Below, piece after piece: positions 1-9,991 of a DNA stretch of 46,565 nucleotides (positions are counted from its first letter, which is position 1; every line of letters starts with the position of its first letter). Below the pieces are notes generated by a model that was not told the DNA's origin, made no database searches, and worked only from the letters and a program-made list of their open reading frames with translations. The DNA is taken from the NCBI GenBank assembly GCA_025057315.1, contig JANWXW010000156.1, forward strand, positions 1-46,565, written 5' to 3'. The DNA is from Myxococcota bacterium (lineage in GTDB: Bacteria; Myxococcota_A; Polyangia; Palsa-1104; JAEUJZ01). The position numbers were made by a program, and so were the translations under genes.

Positions 1-2435
1 AAGGCAGCTGGCAACCCGGAGACTGCCCCCGATAGGCGCAACACGCCGGGCAGTTCCAGCGGCGGTAGCCCGAGCAGCCGAAGGAGGCGCTGCAGCAGCC
101 CCCGCTCCTGTCGCGGCAGGCACCGCAGCTCCACCTCCGCCCCGGCGGGCATGCCGGCCAGGTCTTGCGCCGCAGCGACCGCGTCCATCAGCCCCCCTTC
201 CTCATCGCACAGCCGATGTGCCACGGCAGCCGAGCCGACCCAGACCCGCCCACGCCCCAGCGCATCCACCTGGTGCCGCTGCAGGCCACGACCTCGGGCA
301 ACCACCTCTAGGAAGCGCTCATAGGCGTGGCGGATCTGGGCCTGCAGGAGCGCACGCTCCTCATCCGTGTAGGGACGGTAGGGTTGCTCCATATCGGCGT
401 GCGCGCCGCGAAGGTAGGCTGTGTGCCGCAGGCCCAGCCGCGCCAGCAGCTGGCTCAGGTCGACCTTGCCACCGAAGATGCCAATGGAACCGGTGATCGT
501 CGTTGCGCTGGTAAAGATTCGATGGCAGGGCGCGGCCACGTAGTATCCCCCCGAGGCAGCGACGTCGCCGAGGCTACAAACCACTGGTTTGCGCTTGGCA
601 AGGTCAACGATACGCCGAGCCAGTAGGTCCGCTACCAGAGAGGAGCCCCCCGGACTTTCGATGCGCAAAACCACCGCCGCCACCCCGGGGTCACGCTCTG
701 CCTCCTCGATCGCCCCGAGGATGGTCTCGCTACCGGCGAACTTCATCTCCAAGATCGGCACCGTCCGGGAGCTGCCCTCGGCCAGGTCGCCCTCGATGGT
801 GATCACGGCGATGGCCCTTGGCGCCCAGCTGCGGAAACGCACTGGATGCGACGATGGTAGGGTGATGTGAACGCGGCGTCTGAGCGCCCGCTCGATGTCC
901 CGCTCCACTTGCTCGTCTGGCAGCACAGCGTCGACCAGCCCTGCCTCTTTGGCCTCTGGCGGTGAGAACAGCGCGCGGTCAATCAGCGCCGTGGCACGCT
1001 CATGGGATAGCCTTCGCCCCTGCATCATGGCCCCAATCAACCGCTCGTGCAGTGCTGCCACCAGCTGCTCCCGCTGCTGCCGTGCTGGCTCGGAGGGTTC
1101 GCTGCGGGTGAAGGTCTCTGGCGCCGACTTGTACTCGCCCACGCGCACCAAATCGGCCCGAACGCCAATCCAATCCAGCGCCTCTTTTACGTTCCAACTG
1201 CCGCTGGCGACGCCAAGCAGGCGCACGTTCCCGGCCGGATCGAGGTAGATGCGCTCTGCAGCCGTAGCAACATGGTAAGCTCGGGTGGACAGGGTGGCCC
1301 CATAGGCAAACACCCGCCGGCCGGCGCGCCGCAGCCGCCAGAGCGCTTCGCGGAGCTCCTCGGCGCGCGCCCAGCCCACTGACAGATCGCCTAGCACCAC
1401 CACCACGCCTGCGTGCTCCTGGTCCCGCTCCAGGCCGCGCAGTCGCTCGAGCAGTTGCAAAAACGCGACCCCCTTGAGGTGGCCGAGTTCCAGGCGTAGC
1501 AGACGCGCCGCGCGCGAGGCCAACGGCAGCGATGGATACCGCTCCATCGAGGCACGCACGCCCAGGGAGCCACCGCCCGAGGTCACCTGACCACCCATGG
1601 TGCCCCCCAGCACACCCATGAGGCTGCCGCCGGCCGGGCCCCAGTCGAGGCTCAGGCCCGCTGCGGCACGGAAGTCCTGCCGCTCACCTTCCACCAGCAT
1701 GCTCGCCTCGGCGCCCAGCCCCAGCCCCCTTCGGGGACGGAGCCATAGCCGCAGCCGTGGCGCCACATCGGCCCGCCGCTCGCCTACCCGCGCCCCTGCC
1801 CCTAGTTCCAGCCGATCGTCGCCGAGCGGCCGAGCCAGCACCTCGGCCTCATAGACCCGCTGCAAGGGCGTCCCATCCAAAGGTCTTCCAGGTGCGTTTA
1901 TATCGTAAGCCAAAAATCCCAAAGAAAGCCATGCATCCAGACGTAGCCGAAGCCCCAGCGCCAGGCTGTTGAGGCCAGCAAAGGGATGGTCTGGACCACC
2001 AGGCAGGTGCGTGTACGTCAGGCCGAGCGACAGAAACGACAGCGGACGGACCGACAGAGCCAGAGCCAGCCTGCCGAGCAGACCGTCGGCCGGGCGCAGC
2101 ACCTCCACGGCGGCGCCGACCTGCACGCGTTCCAGATAAGGCAGCGGCGTGGCGGCATAGACTCCGGTGCCGCGAAGGCCTGGAGCCAGTGGAGGGGTCC
2201 CAGCCAGTTCGGTGTGCCGCAGCCCCACACTGAGGCCGCGCAGCTCGCCCAACGAGGCCGGGTTGAGGCCCACGGCAAACGGCTCGGCTCCATCAGCAAT
2301 TCCGGCGCCGGGGTGATACAAGCCACGGGTGGGTGTCTCCTCAAGGCCTGGGGGCACTCCCTGGGCCCTTGCGGCCGTGAGCCCCAGGGGCAACAACAAA
2401 AGCAGCGCCAAACGCCACACGGCGCGGTTATACAC
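1..2435 (-). CDS. sppA: SppA-type S49 peptidase with N-terminal beta-barrel-like domain (3' end cut by window)
   Basis: The frame stays open from a GTG at 2435 to the window edge (about 811 codons, no stop). An alternative in-frame GTG is at 2420; a GAGGAG lies upstream at 2455-2450. The N-terminus is a signal peptide (basic start, a run of leucines, then TAARAQG). Residues about 30-300 alternate short Gly-rich and aromatic strands, like PorV/OmpA-type outer-membrane barrels. From about 310 the protein is a tandem S49 peptidase. K417 (in WNVKEAL, followed by RVGEYKSAPE) matches the general-base lysine region of E. coli SppA. S628 (in GDVAASGGYY) is the nucleophile, and RIESPGGSS precedes it. 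The K-S spacing of 211 resembles the 200 of E. coli. SppA clears signal peptides or acts in envelope quality control. The barrel suggests this copy acts at the outer membrane, which is inference. Confidence 0.88.
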   Translation of the reverse strand, partial: MYNRAVWRLALLLLLPLGLTAARAQGVPPGLEETPTRGLYHPGAGIADGAEPFAVGLNPASLGELRGLSVGLRHTELAGTPPLAPGLRGTGVYAATPLPYLERVQVGAAVEVLRPADGLLGRLALALSVRPLSFLSLGLTYTHLPGGPDHPFAGLNSLALGLRLRLDAWLSLGFLAYDINAPGRPLDGTPLQRVYEAEVLARPLGDDRLELGAGARVGERRADVAPRLRLWLRPRRGLGLGAEASMLVEGERQDFRAAAGLSLDWGPAGGSLMGVLGGTMGGQVTSGGGSLGVRASMERYPSLPLASRAARLLRLELGHLKGVAFLQLLERLRGLERDQEHAGVVVVLGDLSVGWARAEELREALWRLRRAGRRVFAYGATLSTRAYHVATAAERIYLDPAGNVRLLGVASGSWNVKEALDWIGVRADLVRVGEYKSAPETFTRSEPSEPARQQREQLVAALHERLIGAMMQGRRLSHERATALIDRALFSPPEAKEAGLVDAVLPDEQVERDIERALRRRVHITLPSSHPVRFRSWAPRAIAVITIEGDLAEGSSRTVPILEMKFAGSETILGAIEEAERDPGVAAVVLRIESPGGSSLVADLLARRIVDLAKRKPVVCSLGDVAASGGYYVAAPCHRIFTSATTITGSIGIFGGKVDLSQLLARLGLRHTAYLRGAHADMEQPYRPYTDEERALLQAQIRHAYERFLEVVARGRGLQRHQVDALGRGRVWVGSAAVAHRLCDEEGGLMDAVAAAQDLAGMPAGAEVELRCLPRQERGLLQRLLRLLGLPPLELPGVLRLSGAVSGLPAA

Positions 2436-2460
2436 CGGCTGCGGGCTGTCTCCTCGGCCC

Positions 2461-3372
2461 CTATGGGATCGGGATCTTGGTCCGGATGCGGAGCACCTGC
2501 AGCCGGCTGACAGGGATGTTGTGGAGCTCATCCCAAGACAGGAGCCCGGCCCAGCTTCGACCCGATCCCCGAACATCCTCGGCGAACAACGTCGAGTCGC
2601 TGCTTGCGTCGACACAGAACATGCCGTAGCGCTGCAGCGCCCGCGCCAGCCGCACCCCCACCGGGGACAGCCCGAGCGTGGTCACATCGAGGGTCGGATC
2701 CAGCCGCAACCGGGCCCCTTCCGGGATCGAGCCTGGACGCCCCTGGTGCTTGCCGTCGCTGGAGGCAGCCGGGGGGGTGAAAAAGCGTGAGTTGGGAGTG
2801 TCAAAAGCCCAGGCCAGGGCGTGTTCGATGGGCCCACCGCGACGCACCTCATCGTAGGTGATGAGCCCCAGCAACAGCGATAGGCTGCTGGCGCGCACCC
2901 CGGTGCCAGCGCGGTTGACTCCATCGCCACGGGTGTCAAAGCGCACGCCCGCCGACGCCTCCCAGCGGCCATCCGTGCGCCGCGCCCGCCAGAACTCATA
3001 GGAAGCCCCCTGCGCCTCATCCAGCACGACAAGGTGAGCATCGCTGCCGGCAGCAGGCATCGCACCGGCGGGGATGGGAACGTTCGTGAGCGTCTGGTGC
3101 CCCCATGGGCTGACAAGCGCCACATCGACCGGTACCGTGGCCCCATCGGGACGGACAATGGGCACGTTGTAATGGTCCAGCGCGATGCTCAGGCGCCCAC
3201 CGTGCCGAGCACGCAGCAAGTCAGCGATGTAGGCATCGCTGTCCGGGTCGATCTCGGCATTGGGGGACAGTGGCTGCCAGAACTCGCTCTCCGGGAAGTA
3301 GGGAGGCATCGCGCAGCCAACCACCAGCAGGGCCAGGCATACTGACCCGACGCGCAGTGAAGCTGAAGCCAT
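2461..3372 (-). CDS. Secreted lipoprotein of a conserved unnamed family
   Basis: The 303-residue product has a short basic N-terminus, a hydrophobic stretch and a lipobox ending LLVVGC at about residue 20, so it is probably a lipoprotein. The mature part has the pattern AGSDAHLVVLDEAQG, YEFWRARRTDGRWEAS and RFDTRGDGVN, then LITYDEVRRGGPIEHALAW, LRLDPTLDV and LARALQRYGMFCVD. From memory this is the conserved core of a secreted family common in actinobacteria, with no known activity; I cannot name a domain for it. It ends 25 bases before the SppA start on the same strand, so the two may be cotranscribed. No function is assigned. Confidence 0.8.
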   Translation of the reverse strand: MASASLRVGSVCLALLVVGCAMPPYFPESEFWQPLSPNAEIDPDSDAYIADLLRARHGGRLSIALDHYNVPIVRPDGATVPVDVALVSPWGHQTLTNVPIPAGAMPAAGSDAHLVVLDEAQGASYEFWRARRTDGRWEASAGVRFDTRGDGVNRAGTGVRASSLSLLLGLITYDEVRRGGPIEHALAWAFDTPNSRFFTPPAASSDGKHQGRPGSIPEGARLRLDPTLDVTTLGLSPVGVRLARALQRYGMFCVDASSDSTLFAEDVRGSGRSWAGLLSWDELHNIPVSRLQVLRIRTKIPIP

Positions 3373-3405
3373 GCTCCCACGATACAGGACAGTGAAGGCC
3401 CCTGC

Positions 3406-4449
<1,044 letters not shown>

Positions 4450-4520
4450 GGTGGCTCCTGCGACGCTCTAGGACAGGCAGTGCTAGCACGCCCCAGCGGT
4501 GGATTCAACCAGGCCGGCCG

Positions 4521-5561
4521 CTACAGACCACGGCGATGGCCCCTTGACTGACCTGGCGCAGCTGCCGCCTCTGGCAGCTGGAGCGACCAGAAGAAGGTCT
4601 TGTCCTCCGCTGCGGTGGTAGGGGGGAAGCGCAGCTTGCGCAGCTCGGCCTCCAGACACCTGCCCGTGGCGCTGCCGCTGAGCGCGCCCTGCACCTCGGC
4701 ATGGCGGACCTCACCAGCCGGTGACACGCTCAAGCCGAGGCTCACCAGGGCCCCCCACCCTTGCTGAGCGCAAGCGCGCAGCGCTGGCTCGGCCCGGAGC
4801 ATGACCTCGCGGATGTGGGCGCCCGTGAGGCGGGGCAAGGGCGGCTGAGATGGGAGCGGCGCAGGCTGCGGCACGCGCGCCGCAGCAGCGACTCGACGGT
4901 GGGATGGCGGACGACCCGGTGGCGAGGGCCGCGTGGCCGGCGGGGGCGCAGGGGAGACGGGGGCGGTTTGGTGCACCGCATCCGAGCCGGTCGACTCAGC
5001 AGGCAGCGGAGCGGGTACTAGCGGAGCGACCTCTGCGACCCGCGGCGGGGGCTGGTAGATGGCGGCCTTGCCCGGACTCGGCTCTGGGGCAGAGGGCGGG
5101 TGCGTGCGGCGGGCGCCCCAAAAGACAATGACAGCGAGCACGAGCGTGCCCCCCAGCAGCATCCAGGAGAACACCCACTGCGGGACTGGCCCGGGGGCAC
5201 GGCCCCTAGGAGCCGCCTCGGCCCGCGGTGCCTCCCCATGCCCCGGCGGCGAGGGGGGGGCAGAGCCCGGCGGCTCTGCAGCTGGATGCTGCCCAGAGGT
5301 GGCCGGCTCTGGCGCGGCAGCGTGCGGCGGAGGCGAGCTCTGGTGTGCATCTTCGGCAGGGCGTGGTTTCTCCGTTGACGTGCCCCCCGCTGGCCCCAGA
5401 TTGACCACCGGTTCCGGCGGCTGCTCTGCGCGGGCGGCCGTACCCCCTGCCGGCTCCGGCTCGACTGTCTGGTGAGGCAGCTGGGCAGCCTTGGTGTCCG
5501 CGGGCGGCTCCTCCCCCCCCTCCTTCTGCCCCGGGATGGGGGACGACAGGAGCGTGGTCAT
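4521..5561 (-). CDS. Proline-rich single-pass membrane protein with AgmX/TonB-like C-terminal domain
   Basis: The 346-residue protein starts at the ATG at 5561 (MTTLLSSPIPGQKEGG). The frame is open further upstream, but that part is the shadow of the phosphoesterase gene. An ATG at 5627 would add 22 very basic residues and cannot be excluded. There is a Pro/Ala/Glu-rich cytoplasmic segment, one membrane segment at about 145-165 (WVFSWMLLGGTLVLAVIVFW), a Pro-rich periplasmic linker, and a C-terminal domain of about 90 residues. That domain (IREVMLRAEPALRACAQQ, LGLSVSPAGEVRHAEVQG, CLEAELRKLRFPP) fits the AgmX/PglI-type TonB-like domain common in myxobacterial gliding and transport proteins. A role in envelope-spanning force or protein interaction is inference. 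Confidence 0.75.
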   Translation of the reverse strand: MTTLLSSPIPGQKEGGEEPPADTKAAQLPHQTVEPEPAGGTAARAEQPPEPVVNLGPAGGTSTEKPRPAEDAHQSSPPPHAAAPEPATSGQHPAAEPPGSAPPSPPGHGEAPRAEAAPRGRAPGPVPQWVFSWMLLGGTLVLAVIVFWGARRTHPPSAPEPSPGKAAIYQPPPRVAEVAPLVPAPLPAESTGSDAVHQTAPVSPAPPPATRPSPPGRPPSHRRVAAAARVPQPAPLPSQPPLPRLTGAHIREVMLRAEPALRACAQQGWGALVSLGLSVSPAGEVRHAEVQGALSGSATGRCLEAELRKLRFPPTTAAEDKTFFWSLQLPEAAAAPGQSRGHRRGL

Positions 5562-5682
5562 GGCCGCTGCTCGACGCCGTTCGCTCTTTGGACGCCTCCG
5601 CGGTCTGCGGGGCCCGGCTGCGCGCATCCTAGTTGGAGGGTAGTATTGACCCTTCCCGGGGACAAGTCTTTCGCAGCGGGAG

Positions 5683-6879
5683 CTAGGCGGGCCTTGCGCG
5701 GTGCTCTGACTCGGCACTAAGGAGCCGGATGTGTGTGATCTCGGCTGGCGCACCCAGCCGCATGGGCGGCCCCCAGTAGCCAGTCCCGCGGCTAACATAA
5801 ATTTGAGTATCACTGCCCGGGTGTCGGTGGATGCCAGCCACATAGGGTTGCTGCAGGCGAACCAGGCAATGCCAGGGCCAAATCTGGCCTCCGTGGGTGT
5901 GGCCGGAAAGCTGCAAGTCCACACCCAGCGCCGCGGCCTCGAAGATGGCAGCCGGCTGATGGGCCAGCAGGATGACCGGGCGGGCCAGATCGCGGCCGCG
6001 CAGGGCCCGGCGCAAATCGGGGCCGTGGCCAGGCCATCCGGTGCTATGGAGATCGTCCACGCCGGCGACTTCGAGGCACGCGCCGTCCGGGCCCGAGATG
6101 GTGACCCGCTCATTGCGCAGCACACGCACACCCAGGCGACGCAGCTCCATCAGCCATGCATCGACGCCCGAGTAGTACTCGTGGTTCCCGGTGACGAAAA
6201 AAACCCCATGGCGGGCCCGCAGCTCTGCCAGCGGCGCCACATGGCTCGCCAGTTGTTGCACCGTTCCATCCACTAAGTCGCCGGTGATGGCGATAAGATC
6301 TGGCGCGAGCGCGTTGACCTGGCGGACGATCTCCCGGAGCCATGCTCCATCGAGGGTGGGACCGATGTGAAGGTCTGTAAGCTGCACCAATCGCAGTCCA
6401 CTCATCGTCGGCGGTAGTCGCGACAGCGTGACGTCAAGATGGTGCACGGCCACGCGCTGGATCGCAGAGCGCAGGGCCACCGCGCTGAGGGCCCCCGTGG
6501 TCCCCAGAGCAAGGCCTGATAGCGTGCGCTGCAGAAACAGACGCCGTCCCGGATCCGGTGGCGGTGCTACCAGATGCAGCGCGACCCAGCGCAGCAGGTC
6601 GGCGACGCCCAGGCTCAGCACCAAAAAGAGCAACATCCCCATCCAGCTGTAGACCACCCACATGAGCGGTGAGGCCATGGCACGGGGCAGCAATCGATGG
6701 CAGGGCATAGACAGGGCCATCAGCGCAAACATGCCCCAGAGCACGCCGGTGGCCACGCTGCGGGCAGGCCCGCCCACGTCGGGATCGCGCACCAGGCGCA
6801 CCCAAGCGTAATAGTGTAGCAGGGCCGCAAGGACAAGGGCGACGCCAACGAAGAGGAGAAGCTGAGTCAGGCGGCTCAT
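5683..6879 (-). CDS. Membrane-anchored calcineurin-like metallophosphoesterase (YkuE/YaeI type)
   Basis: The 398-residue protein has three to four N-terminal membrane helices (residues 1-105), followed by a metallophosphoesterase domain with all expected metal motifs in order: QLTDLHIG, TGDLVDG, GNHEYY, LLAHQP and SGHTHGGQ. This layout matches the YkuE/YaeI group, some of whose members act on phospholipid or UDP-diacylglucosamine-type substrates at the membrane. The substrate here cannot be told from sequence. The gene is preceded by the divergent kinase gene (start 6990), so the 6880-6989 gap holds both promoters. The next gene downstream is 121 bases away on the same strand. Confidence 0.88.
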   Translation of the reverse strand: MSRLTQLLLFVGVALVLAALLHYYAWVRLVRDPDVGGPARSVATGVLWGMFALMALSMPCHRLLPRAMASPLMWVVYSWMGMLLFLVLSLGVADLLRWVALHLVAPPPDPGRRLFLQRTLSGLALGTTGALSAVALRSAIQRVAVHHLDVTLSRLPPTMSGLRLVQLTDLHIGPTLDGAWLREIVRQVNALAPDLIAITGDLVDGTVQQLASHVAPLAELRARHGVFFVTGNHEYYSGVDAWLMELRRLGVRVLRNERVTISGPDGACLEVAGVDDLHSTGWPGHGPDLRRALRGRDLARPVILLAHQPAAIFEAAALGVDLQLSGHTHGGQIWPWHCLVRLQQPYVAGIHRHPGSDTQIYVSRGTGYWGPPMRLGAPAEITHIRLLSAESEHRARPA

Positions 6880-6989
6880 CGGGTCGGAGCAAGTCGGGTT
6901 AACACAGGGTCGCGAGCCCGGCCCTGCTCCCTAGCATGCACTATTATAACACCGCCCCGAGACAGTGACTCACATGGAGGCCCCCGCAC

Positions 6990-8525
6990 ATGGAACAGGA
7001 CTCGCCCCCCGAGACGAGGGATGAGCTCGTCGGAACTGTGCTCGATCGGCGCTACCGGATCGAGCGCTGTATCGGATCGGGTGGCACCGGCGTGGTGTAC
7101 GCGGCCTGGCACCTGAACCTGGAGCGTCCCGTGGCCATCAAGATGCTTCACCGGGCGTTCCTGGACCGGCCAGAACAGGTCGAGCAGTTTCGGCTGGAGG
7201 CTCAGGTGATGGGCATGATCGGCCACGACTGTGTTGTCTCGGTGCTTGACTTCCGCTATAGCAGCGAGGGAATACCCTATATCGTCATGGAGTTGCTGAG
7301 GGGGGAACCTCTCAGTGCCAGGCTCCGGCGCGGTCCCCTGGAGATGGTCGAGGTTGCTGCCCTGTTTCCTCCGCTGTGCGAGGCGCTGGCACAGGCGCAT
7401 GATCGCGGCATCGTCCATGGCGATCTCAAGCCCGACAACCTCATGCTGGAGCCTCGGGAGGAGGGCGAGATTCTTAAGATGCTCGATTTCGGTACGGCCT
7501 GGCTGACCTCCGGGTTGAAGGCCAAGCCCGCTCTCAGCGGCACCCTGCACTACCTCGCCCCGGAGCGCCTGGAGAGCGACATCGCTGTGCCAGATCAGCG
7601 GGCAGACATCTTCGCGCTCGGTGCCATTCTCTACGAGTGTCTGAGCGGCCAGCTGGCCTTCCCAGGGGATACGCCGGCGGCGGTTGCTTACAACATCCTA
7701 AACGATTTGGTCCCCAGCCTTCGTCTACCCGATGGGCGCCCCGCCAAGGCCCTGGACGCTGTCATCCGGCGTGCCTGTCACCGCGACCCGCAGCAACGGT
7801 ATGGCACAGCGCTGGAGCTGTCAGCGGCCCTGACGGAGGCGGTGGAGCTGACCAATCGAGCGAGCCCTAGCTCCTTCTCCTCTGCCATCTCACGCCCCCA
7901 CATTGTCTCGCGGCCACCCTCGCTGCCGCTGCGGCCGATGGGACCACGTCTTTTTTCTGATAGCAAACCGACTGGGGCCGGTGTCAAGCCGGTCGTGCCG
8001 CTGGCCGCACTGCAGCAAGTGGCCTCTGTGGTGGGAATGGAGCCCGTGCTGCAGCGCTTGGGGCCAGACTGGCTGGCGGGACTCCAATCCCTGGCCATGA
8101 CGGATTGGGTGGATGGAGTGGAGCTACAGCGGGTGATGGCCTGCGCCCACGATATGCTGGGGGGAGAGCCAGCCCTGCGCAAACTCGGCCAGACCTTCGC
8201 TGCCCTGGCTCTTACCACGACCTACCGCGCGCTGCTGGCGGAGGGAGAGCCCGAGCACGTGGTGCGCCGTGCCCAGGTGATGATGCGGCTGTGGTATTCG
8301 GAAGGAGAAAGCAAGTCGCGAGAAATCGCCCCTGGCCGCTGGCAGCTTATCATCTCTGGCCTGCGCTGCATGGATGCCCACGTGGCTGCCGGTACGGCTG
8401 GCTTCATTGAGGGCTATCTATCTTTGGCCGGTGCGCGCGACTACGCGGTCCAATATGAATGCAAGGATGAGCAGAGACCGATTTGGGAGTTTATGGTCTC
8501 GTTTTCGTGTGCGAATGCTACATGA
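6990..8525 (+). CDS. Hanks-type Ser/Thr protein kinase with C-terminal myxobacterial-type domain
   Basis: The 511-residue protein has a GGAGG 9 bases before its ATG. Residues about 20-290 form a kinase domain: Gly-loop IGSGGTGVVY, ATP lysine K51 (VAIKML), catalytic loop HGDLKPDN, DFGTAW, and an APE-type LAPERLES. The usual HRD arginine is Gly, so it is a non-RD kinase that should not need activation-loop phosphorylation to order the loop. A Ser/Pro-rich linker leads to a helical C-terminal domain of about 180 residues (LQQVASVVGMEPVLQRLG through GTAGFIEGYLSLAGA). This resembles the DUF2378/TIGR02265 domain of Myxococcus paralogues, tentatively. There is no transmembrane segment. The gene overlaps the tail of the convergent PilZ-like gene by 8 bases. 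Confidence 0.9.
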   Translation: MEQDSPPETRDELVGTVLDRRYRIERCIGSGGTGVVYAAWHLNLERPVAIKMLHRAFLDRPEQVEQFRLEAQVMGMIGHDCVVSVLDFRYSSEGIPYIVMELLRGEPLSARLRRGPLEMVEVAALFPPLCEALAQAHDRGIVHGDLKPDNLMLEPREEGEILKMLDFGTAWLTSGLKAKPALSGTLHYLAPERLESDIAVPDQRADIFALGAILYECLSGQLAFPGDTPAAVAYNILNDLVPSLRLPDGRPAKALDAVIRRACHRDPQQRYGTALELSAALTEAVELTNRASPSSFSSAISRPHIVSRPPSLPLRPMGPRLFSDSKPTGAGVKPVVPLAALQQVASVVGMEPVLQRLGPDWLAGLQSLAMTDWVDGVELQRVMACAHDMLGGEPALRKLGQTFAALALTTTYRALLAEGEPEHVVRRAQVMMRLWYSEGESKSREIAPGRWQLIISGLRCMDAHVAAGTAGFIEGYLSLAGARDYAVQYECKDEQRPIWEFMVSFSCANAT

Positions 8526-9915
8526 GGCCTGTGCCTGACAGGTGCAGCATGAGCAGATCATCGAGGCTCCAGGTGAAGCGGGCCAGGTCGACGCTGTGAC
8601 ACTCACCGGCTAGGCCCAGCAGGTAGGAGCGCAGATTCTCAAAGTCGAGGAGGAAGTAGCGCTGCAGATGGGCGGCACGAATCCGCTCCGCCACCACCGC
8701 GGGAGGCAAGGCGCGTGCCTCGGCATGGCTGAGGATACGACGGTGGAAGGCGTAGCCGAAGACGGCGCTGGTAAAGTCTCCTGTGGCCAGTTCGCGTTCC
8801 CACGTCGTCAGCATGTTGCTGATGCAACCCATGCGCTGTGCCACCCGAACCGCACGACGCAGCACGGACAGATCAGATGTGCAGAAGCGAGAAGAGCACA
8901 TCAGATCGAGCGTTGCATTGCACATCATATGCATGCTGTGGGGAATGTAAGTGTCCTGCTCGGGCATGTTCTGAGCCAGTGGCACCTCGCTCAGCAAGAG
9001 CGCGTAGCGCATGGAGATGAACATCTGCTGCCAATCGAAGCGCAGCAGGGGGGCAAACTCCTCGTAGCGGGGCAACTTCTCAGCCATGCGCCACATCTGT
9101 TCCCACAGGTGCACCCCGAAGTCGGCGTAGCGATCGCCGGTGGGTGACGGTGGCCCACCCAGGCCGGTGAGCCGGTACTCGAGCAGTGATATCAGCGTTT
9201 CCAGGCGGCGACGGTCGCGCACCTCGTCTGCCAGATCGTCCAGCAATACATCGACCATCACGCCCAGGGTCTTGATGTCATTGACCAGGTCGGCCAGTTC
9301 GGGGTCGACGCAAGGAAGCATCTCCACTTCGACCCCGACGCGAGTAAACTGCCAAATGAAGCGCTGCCGGTGCTTCATGCCAATCTCGGCATAGCCCGCA
9401 ATGTATTGCTCCAGTAGAGGCGAGGGCGTATAGTGGGCAATCCGGGTGCGTAGCCCAGGTAGATGGTCAGCGGTAAAAAAGACCAGCGGCACAATGCTCT
9501 CGATTGGAACATATTTTGCTTTGAGCAAATCGTAGCGGCGCCGCGTATAGGCACGCAGCCGTGCCTCGCCTTGGTGGATCTTGAACAGCCGGACGGCCAG
9601 CCCTGGCTCGCTGGTTGTGCCGAGGGGACCATGGCCAGACCACGCCACCTGACCCTCTGCCAAGATGGGGTCATCGGCCAGCCCACCGACCTGAACCTTG
9701 ACCTCGGTCCCCTCGGGTAGTGTCTCTGCCGTCGGGATGAAGAGCCCCTGGAGCGACATATTGGAGACCGCTGAGACCAGCTTGCAATCGCCGGCCTGAA
9801 CGCTGCACGAGGTACGCGGCAAGACCGGGGGGATGCTGACCTCTGGCGCGCCTTCCTCGGCATCGTGAAGTAAGAGGGACGAGTGGCAGGAGTAAGAATG
9901 AGGCAGAGAACGCAT
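8518..9915 (-). CDS. PilZ-like domain fused to a class I terpene-synthase-like domain
   Basis: The 465-residue protein has a GAAGG at a good distance before its ATG. Residues about 40-115 look PilZ-like: N52-M-S54-L-Q-G57 fits the (D/N)xSxxG motif and EGQVAW follows, but the RxxxR arginine motif is not visible. Residues 130-460 are helical and carry both metal sites of class I terpene synthases. These are D226-D-L-A-D230-E231 (DDxxD type) and N367-M-L-T-T371-W-E-R-E375, followed by a GD pair (NSE type, with Asp at position 2 replaced by Met). Their spacing of 141 residues is typical of bacterial terpene cyclases (about 140). TYIPHSMH at 322-329 sits where the pyrophosphate-sensor arginine is expected and has no Arg there. 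An active or former isoprenoid enzyme linked to a signalling module is inference. Confidence 0.68.
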   Translation of the reverse strand: MRSLPHSYSCHSSLLLHDAEEGAPEVSIPPVLPRTSCSVQAGDCKLVSAVSNMSLQGLFIPTAETLPEGTEVKVQVGGLADDPILAEGQVAWSGHGPLGTTSEPGLAVRLFKIHQGEARLRAYTRRRYDLLKAKYVPIESIVPLVFFTADHLPGLRTRIAHYTPSPLLEQYIAGYAEIGMKHRQRFIWQFTRVGVEVEMLPCVDPELADLVNDIKTLGVMVDVLLDDLADEVRDRRRLETLISLLEYRLTGLGGPPSPTGDRYADFGVHLWEQMWRMAEKLPRYEEFAPLLRFDWQQMFISMRYALLLSEVPLAQNMPEQDTYIPHSMHMMCNATLDLMCSSRFCTSDLSVLRRAVRVAQRMGCISNMLTTWERELATGDFTSAVFGYAFHRRILSHAEARALPPAVVAERIRAAHLQRYFLLDFENLRSYLLGLAGECHSVDLARFTWSLDDLLMLHLSGTGLM

Positions 9916-9991
9916 GGAGCACCTTCTGTGCTCCGTGTTCGGGCGAGAACACGCGCCGCTTGAACGCGATCATCCAGCGCTGGTGCCTCCC

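Noticed and set aside
5562..6131. N-terminal extension of the AgmX-like protein by 190 codons
   Set aside because: The extension is in a shadow frame of the metallophosphoesterase; a start at 5561 or 5627 gives the expected protein.
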